Below, in pieces: positions 60,123 through 64,000 of a stretch of 64,000 bases of DNA (its first letter is position 1; each line of letters starts with the position of its first letter). Source of the stretch: Nonomuraea thailandensis (GTDB taxonomy: Bacteria; Actinomycetota; Actinomycetes; Streptosporangiales; Streptosporangiaceae). The translations under genes and the position numbers were made by a program. The DNA lies in assembly GCF_024172165.1 (NCBI RefSeq), contig NZ_JAMZEB010000002.1, positions 434,001 to 498,000 on the forward strand, read 5' to 3'. Under the pieces are notes generated by a model that saw only the letters and a list, made by a program, of their open reading frames with translations, had not been told where the DNA came from and searched no databases.

Positions 60123-60929
60123 TTAGTGCACCTTGCTCTTGGGTGCGCTGAAGGTGTTGCAGGCGCTGGCCGACTGGGCCTTGAAGCCCCTCTCCAGCCA
60201 CAGCTTGTTGCTGGCGTGGCTGCCGTGGGTCTCCTCGGAGCCACTGCGGGCGCCCAGGGCGGCGACCGCGTTGTGGTGTCCCTTGAGCAGGATGCTCCAG
60301 TCGGTGTCGGCGCGGCCGAGCGAGTTCCACACGCGGCCGACGAACGCCGCGCTCAGGCACTGGGCCTGCAGCTCGGAGCGGCGCAGAGCCTCCAGCGCAC
60401 GCGACTTGCTGTCCTTACGCATGATCACGTCGGTGGCCTTGAGGATGCCGGTGAGCTGCTGGACGTGGTGGCCGTATTCGTGAGCGAGCGTCTGCATCAG
60501 CGCGAGGTCCGTCGGCTCCTCGATCACGTTGTCGCTCAGCAGGAAGTACATCGACTTTTCCTTGGGGCAGTAGACCGCCTGGGCGCCCCACGGGAACCGC
60601 CCGCAATTCCCGATCTTCGTGCCCTCCTTGGTCACCACGGTGAGCTTCGGCGCGCTGAAGCGGTAGCCCGCCTTCTTGACCATGGGGGACCACGCCTTGC
60701 TCAGGCAGTCCATCACGGCCTGGAAGTAGTACTCGGCCTCTTCGACCGTCCCGTTCTGGACCTGCGGCTCCTCGCACGCCGTCACGCCCAGCTTGCCCGT
60801 CTTGTAGAGGGCGTTCTTCGTCAGGACCGGCTTGTACGACGGGGCCGAAGAGGCGGCCGCGGGGGCCGTGCCGGCGAACAGCACGCCGGCCATAGCGCCC
60901 GCCATGAGCGCCAATCGAGGGATACGCAT
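60123..60929 (-). CDS. Secreted neutral zinc metallopeptidase (paralogue 3)
   Basis: 268 residues with a signal peptide (cleavage after GTAPAAA-like). Zn motif [15 protein letters not shown], third ligand SELQAQCLSAAF, Cys residues in ACEEPQ and NCGRFPWG, and the C-terminal CNTFSA signature. The gene follows paralogue 4 by 54 bases on the same strand and precedes paralogue 2 by 36 bases. The three may share an operon beginning at paralogue 4. Confidence 0.9.
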   Translation of the reverse strand: MRIPRLALMAGAMAGVLFAGTAPAAASSAPSYKPVLTKNALYKTGKLGVTACEEPQVQNGTVEEAEYYFQAVMDCLSKAWSPMVKKAGYRFSAPKLTVVTKEGTKIGNCGRFPWGAQAVYCPKEKSMYFLLSDNVIEEPTDLALMQTLAHEYGHHVQQLTGILKATDVIMRKDSKSRALEALRRSELQAQCLSAAFVGRVWNSLGRADTDWSILLKGHHNAVAALGARSGSEETHGSHASNKLWLERGFKAQSASACNTFSAPKSKVH

Positions 60930-60983
60930 GGGAACGCACCCTATTAAAGAGGGAGTTCCAGGTAAAGCGGGACTAAAGAGCCA

Positions 60984-61871
60984 TCAGGTGACATTTCGCG
61001 GATTTGCGGCCCAGGTGTTGCACGCGCCGGGAGCGCCGCGATCGAACCCGCGGGTCATCCAGGACGCCTGCGTGGGGCCCCTTCCGTGGTCGTTCTGCGG
61101 CCAGCCCCTGGCGCCGTTCTTCTTGAACCAGTTCACCGTGTACGCCCAGTCATCCTGAGTGACCAGAGGCGTGCCCTTCATCGTGCTCATGAAGACCGCG
61201 GAGAAGCACTCGGCCTGCAACTCGGAATTGCGCGACAACTGCAGCCGCTTGGCCTTGCCGGCGGTGCTGCGCGCGGTCCAGTAGTAACTCCACACCCCGG
61301 AGACCTGCTGGACGTGATGGCCGTACTCGTGGGCGACCAGCCGGGTGATCCCCAGCGGGAACGGGTTGCGCAGCTGCGCCTTGCTGATCATCAGGTACAT
61401 CGTGCGGTCGGTGGAGCAGTAGACCCCGTCCGCCCCGGTGTTCCAGGCTCCGCAGGGCGTCCTGACCTTGCTGGTGATGATCCGCAGCCGCGGCTTGCTG
61501 AAGGGCATGCCCGCCTTGCGGAACTGCGCCCCCCACGCCTTGTTCAGGCAGGCCGTCACACGCGTCAGGAAGCGCCGGTAGGCCACCATGCTCCCGGCGG
61601 GCAGGTCGCCGGGCGAGCAGTTCACGTCGGTGAGCCGCCCGGTCTTGTACAGGGGGTTGGCCACGGCCAGCTTCCTGGACGCCAGGCCCGTCCCCGTCTT
61701 CTCTCTGGAGACCTTCGCGGGCGGCGAGGCGTACTGCTGGGCCTCGTTGACGGGGTCCGTGGACGTCGTGGCCACGTCCGCCAGCACCATCACCAGGGCG
61801 GCCGCGGCGAGGACGAGTGCCAGCACGGCGGCCACGAGGGTCAGGAGTCTGCTTTTGGGGACGGAGTTCAT
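60984..61871 (-). CDS. Membrane-anchored neutral zinc metallopeptidase (paralogue 4)
   Basis: 295 residues. The N-terminus [18 protein letters not shown] helix (about 8-32) has no obvious cleavage site and looks like an anchor; then a Ser/Thr linker and the peptidase: zinc site [15 protein letters not shown], third ligand [12 protein letters not shown], and final CNTWAA. More Cys (DVNCSPG, TPCGAW, VYCST) than in the others. First gene of the tandem set, divergent from dxs. Promoters for both lie in the 124 bases between. Confidence 0.9.
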   Translation of the reverse strand: MNSVPKSRLLTLVAAVLALVLAAAALVMVLADVATTSTDPVNEAQQYASPPAKVSREKTGTGLASRKLAVANPLYKTGRLTDVNCSPGDLPAGSMVAYRRFLTRVTACLNKAWGAQFRKAGMPFSKPRLRIITSKVRTPCGAWNTGADGVYCSTDRTMYLMISKAQLRNPFPLGITRLVAHEYGHHVQQVSGVWSYYWTARSTAGKAKRLQLSRNSELQAECFSAVFMSTMKGTPLVTQDDWAYTVNWFKKNGARGWPQNDHGRGPTQASWMTRGFDRGAPGACNTWAANPRNVT

Positions 61872-61995
61872 AGGTACCGAAAGACTAGGTCAAGATCGGA
61901 CATATGTGGGTGGATTTGACTCGATGGAGTCAGTGGGGCCTTCGCGAACTAGACTCGGGGGGATCGGCGCAAAAGAGCAGAGGGGAGACGCATCC

Positions 61996-63885
61996 GTGAG
62001 CGGGTTGCTGGGCTCGATCAAGGGACCGCAGGACGTCAAACGGCTCAGTGTCGAGGAGTTGCCGCGGCTGGCGGGGGAGATCCGCGACGTGCTCGTCGAC
62101 TCGTGCGCCAGGTTCGGCGGTCACCTCGGCCCCAACCTCGGTGTGGTGGAGCTCACCATCGCGGTGCACCGCGTCTTCGACTCGCCGCACGACCCCGTGA
62201 TCTGGGACACCGGTCACCAGGCGTACGTGCACAAGATCCTCACCGGCAGGGCGGCCGGCTTCGCCGCGCTCAAGCAGGAGGGCGGCCTGTCGGGTTACCC
62301 GAGCCAGGCCGAGTCCGAGCACGACTTCGTCGAGAACTCCCATGCCTCGACCGCGCTGTCCTACGCCGACGGCCTGGCCAAGGCGTTCAAGCTGCGCCGC
62401 GAGCACGACCGCACGGCCGTCGCGATCATCGGCGACGGCGCGCTGACCGGCGGCATGGCCTGGGAGGCGCTCAACAACATCGCGGCGTTCAAGGACCTGC
62501 CGCTCGTCATCGTGGTCAACGACAACGGCCGCTCCTACTCGCCGACGATCGGCGGCCTGGCCTCCCATCTGTCCTCGCTGCGGGTCAACCGCCGCTACGA
62601 GGACATGCTCGACTTCGTCAAGGACAAGATCGGGAACGTTCCCGTCCTGTACGACGCGCTGCACGGCTTCAAGAAGGGTGTCAAGGACGTCCTGTCGCCG
62701 CAGGTGATGTTCGAGGACCTCGGCCTCAAGTACGTCGGCCCCATCGACGGCCACGACGAGCAGGCCATGGAGGCGGCGCTGCGCCAGGCCCGCGACTTCC
62801 GCGGCCCGGTCATCGTGCACGCCCTCACCCAGAAGGGCCGCGGCTACACCCCGGCGGAGAACCACGACGAGGACCAGTTCCACTCGCCCGGCGCCTTCGA
62901 CCGGGCCACCGGCGCGGAGAAGCCCAAGGGCCGCATCTGGACCAACGTCTTCAGCGAGGAGCTCGTCCGGCTCGGCAAGGAGCGCGAGGACCTCGTCGCG
63001 ATCACCGCCGCGATGCTCCACCCGACCGGCCTCAACGCCTTCGCCGAGGCCTACCCCGAGCGCATCTACGACGTCGGCATCGCCGAGCAGCACGCGCTGA
63101 CCAGCGCCGCCGGGCTCGCGCTGGGCGGCCTGCACCCGGTCGTGGCCGTCTACGCCACCTTCCTCAACCGCGCCTTCGACCAGCTCCTCATGGACGTCGC
63201 CCTGCACCGCCTGCCGGTCACCGTGGTGCTCGACCGGGCGGGCGTCACGGGCGACGACGGCGCCAGCCACAACGGCATGTGGGACCTGTCGATCCTCCAG
63301 GTCGTGCCTGGGCTGCGGATCGCGGTGCCGCGCGACGGAGACCGCCTCACGGAGCTGCTGGGCGAGGCCGTGGCGGTCACCGACGGCCCCACCGTGCTGC
63401 GCTTCCCCAAGGGCCCGGTCGCCGAGGCGATCGAGCCGGTCGGCAAGCTGGGCGAGATGGACGTTCTGCGGGCCGCCGACGGCGATCCGGGCGTGCTGCT
63501 GGTCGGCGTGGGCCCGATGGCCCAGGTCTGCATGGACGCGGCCGTCCTGCTCGACGCGCAGGGCATCTCGGCCACCGTCGTGGACCCGCGCTGGGTCAAG
63601 CCGCTGGACGAGGCGCTGGTGCTGGCCGCGAGCGCCCACAAGCTGGTCGCGGTCGTGGAGGACAACGGCCGCGTCGGCGGCGTGGGCGACGCCGTGGCCC
63701 GGCTGCTGCGCGACGGCGACGTCGACGTGCCCGTACGCACCTTCGGCATCCCGCAGCAGTTCCTCGACCACGCCAAGCGGGCCGCGATCCTCGGCAAGGT
63801 CGGCCTGACCGGCCAGGACCTCGCCCGCCAGATCACCGAGGCGGTCGCGAAGCGGACCTCCTCCGTGGAGCCCGCCCGCCGCTGA
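61996..63885 (+). CDS. dxs: 1-deoxy-D-xylulose-5-phosphate synthase
   Basis: 629 residues, normal length. Thiamine-diphosphate enzyme condensing pyruvate and glyceraldehyde-3-phosphate in the first step of the MEP isoprenoid pathway. Signatures: [16 protein letters not shown], the ThDP motif [16 protein letters not shown] with downstream NDNGRSYSP, and the transketolase-type [18 protein letters not shown] with catalytic Glu; [10 protein letters not shown] and [14 protein letters not shown] occur in the C-terminal domain. GTG start with AGGGGAGA upstream. Divergent from the metallopeptidases. Confidence 0.97.
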   Translation: MSGLLGSIKGPQDVKRLSVEELPRLAGEIRDVLVDSCARFGGHLGPNLGVVELTIAVHRVFDSPHDPVIWDTGHQAYVHKILTGRAAGFAALKQEGGLSGYPSQAESEHDFVENSHASTALSYADGLAKAFKLRREHDRTAVAIIGDGALTGGMAWEALNNIAAFKDLPLVIVVNDNGRSYSPTIGGLASHLSSLRVNRRYEDMLDFVKDKIGNVPVLYDALHGFKKGVKDVLSPQVMFEDLGLKYVGPIDGHDEQAMEAALRQARDFRGPVIVHALTQKGRGYTPAENHDEDQFHSPGAFDRATGAEKPKGRIWTNVFSEELVRLGKEREDLVAITAAMLHPTGLNAFAEAYPERIYDVGIAEQHALTSAAGLALGGLHPVVAVYATFLNRAFDQLLMDVALHRLPVTVVLDRAGVTGDDGASHNGMWDLSILQVVPGLRIAVPRDGDRLTELLGEAVAVTDGPTVLRFPKGPVAEAIEPVGKLGEMDVLRAADGDPGVLLVGVGPMAQVCMDAAVLLDAQGISATVVDPRWVKPLDEALVLAASAHKLVAVVEDNGRVGGVGDAVARLLRDGDVDVPVRTFGIPQQFLDHAKRAAILGKVGLTGQDLARQITEAVAKRTSSVEPARR

Positions 63886-64000
63886 CGACCCTGCGGGCCG
63901 CGGCGGTGATCCCGATCACGACGACCACCGCCGCGGCCACGACCGGCAGCAGCCACTCCGCGTGCCGCCGCGCCACCTCTCCGGCCAGCGCGCCGAGCGT
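63833..64000 (-). CDS. C-terminal fragment of a membrane protein
   Basis: The last 55 codons of a minus-strand gene enter from the right edge. The visible part has one strong hydrophobic segment ([18 protein letters not shown] and on) followed by a basic tail ending RSASRPPR. It converges with and overlaps dxs by 53 bases. DedA-like proteins end in this way, but too little is visible to name the family. Confidence 0.5.
   Translation of the reverse strand, partial: TLGALAGEVARRHAEWLLPVVAAAVVVVIGITAAARRVVSGGRAPRRRSASRPPR

Noticed and set aside
61872..61995. TTGACT at 61916 as the dxs promoter
   Set aside because: The best downstream -10-like hexamer is 28 bases away, so the spacing does not fit.
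45202..62000. Secondary-metabolite cluster
   Set aside because: The FAD protein and hydrolase are suggestive, but no synthase, carrier or tailoring core genes are present.

Overview
The window is very GC-rich chromosomal DNA in which codon usage, gene families and gene order all point to a filamentous actinobacterium, most likely of the Streptosporangiaceae (Nonomuraea-like). This assignment rests on recognised families (DUF3710, DUF3159, actinobacterial OB-fold protein, TrkA pair plus APC permease, F420-dependent LLM enzyme, DUF1707) and not on any database search. No rRNA, tRNA, CRISPR array, integrase or transposase was recognised.

A conserved housekeeping backbone runs through the window: thioesterase, dut, DUF3710, OB-fold and DUF3159 (0.4-3.3 kb); the TRAM RNA methyltransferase, APC permease and two TrkA proteins (10-16.5 kb); acnA (42.5-45.2 kb); and dxs (62-63.9 kb). 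Accessory blocks sit between these islands.

Accessory block A (3.3-10 kb): a HAD phosphatase fused to a P-loop ATPase, a PadR regulator with a partner membrane protein, a stand-alone EPSP-synthase homologue, a tiny acidic secreted protein, and an acetyltransferase. A 29-bp-stem hairpin separates two converging genes.

Block B (16.5-31 kb): an AAA-like ATPase, a CAP-domain secreted protein, a same-strand run of LLM oxidoreductase, Hen1, Pnkp, sugar porter and Mug glycosylase (RNA repair plus DNA repair), a GH18-like secreted protein that has lost its catalytic acid, a two-component locus with one normal and one phospho-acceptor-less histidine kinase plus a NarL-type regulator, a minisatellite, and two small secreted proteins.

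Block C (31-39 kb): a glyco-oligosaccharide import operon (Opp-type binding protein, two permeases, two ATPases, GH2 beta-mannosidase) behind a perfect CebR-type operator. Then a DUF6879-like gene, DUF1707 and a second PadR.

Block D (45-62 kb): a LuxR regulator, an FAD protein, an alpha/beta hydrolase, a toxin-antitoxin remnant with a gutted mazF, a TauE/SafE exporter, a large secreted sugar-dehydrogenase/PKD/LamG protein, a lipoprotein resembling signal peptidase without the general-base lysine, a xylose-type ABC operon with its ROK regulator and a candidate operator, and four paralogous secreted zinc metallopeptidases (three in tandem). Strong hairpins mark most convergent gene ends. Both binding-protein genes are followed by intercistronic hairpins, which suggests the binding protein is made in excess over the transporter.
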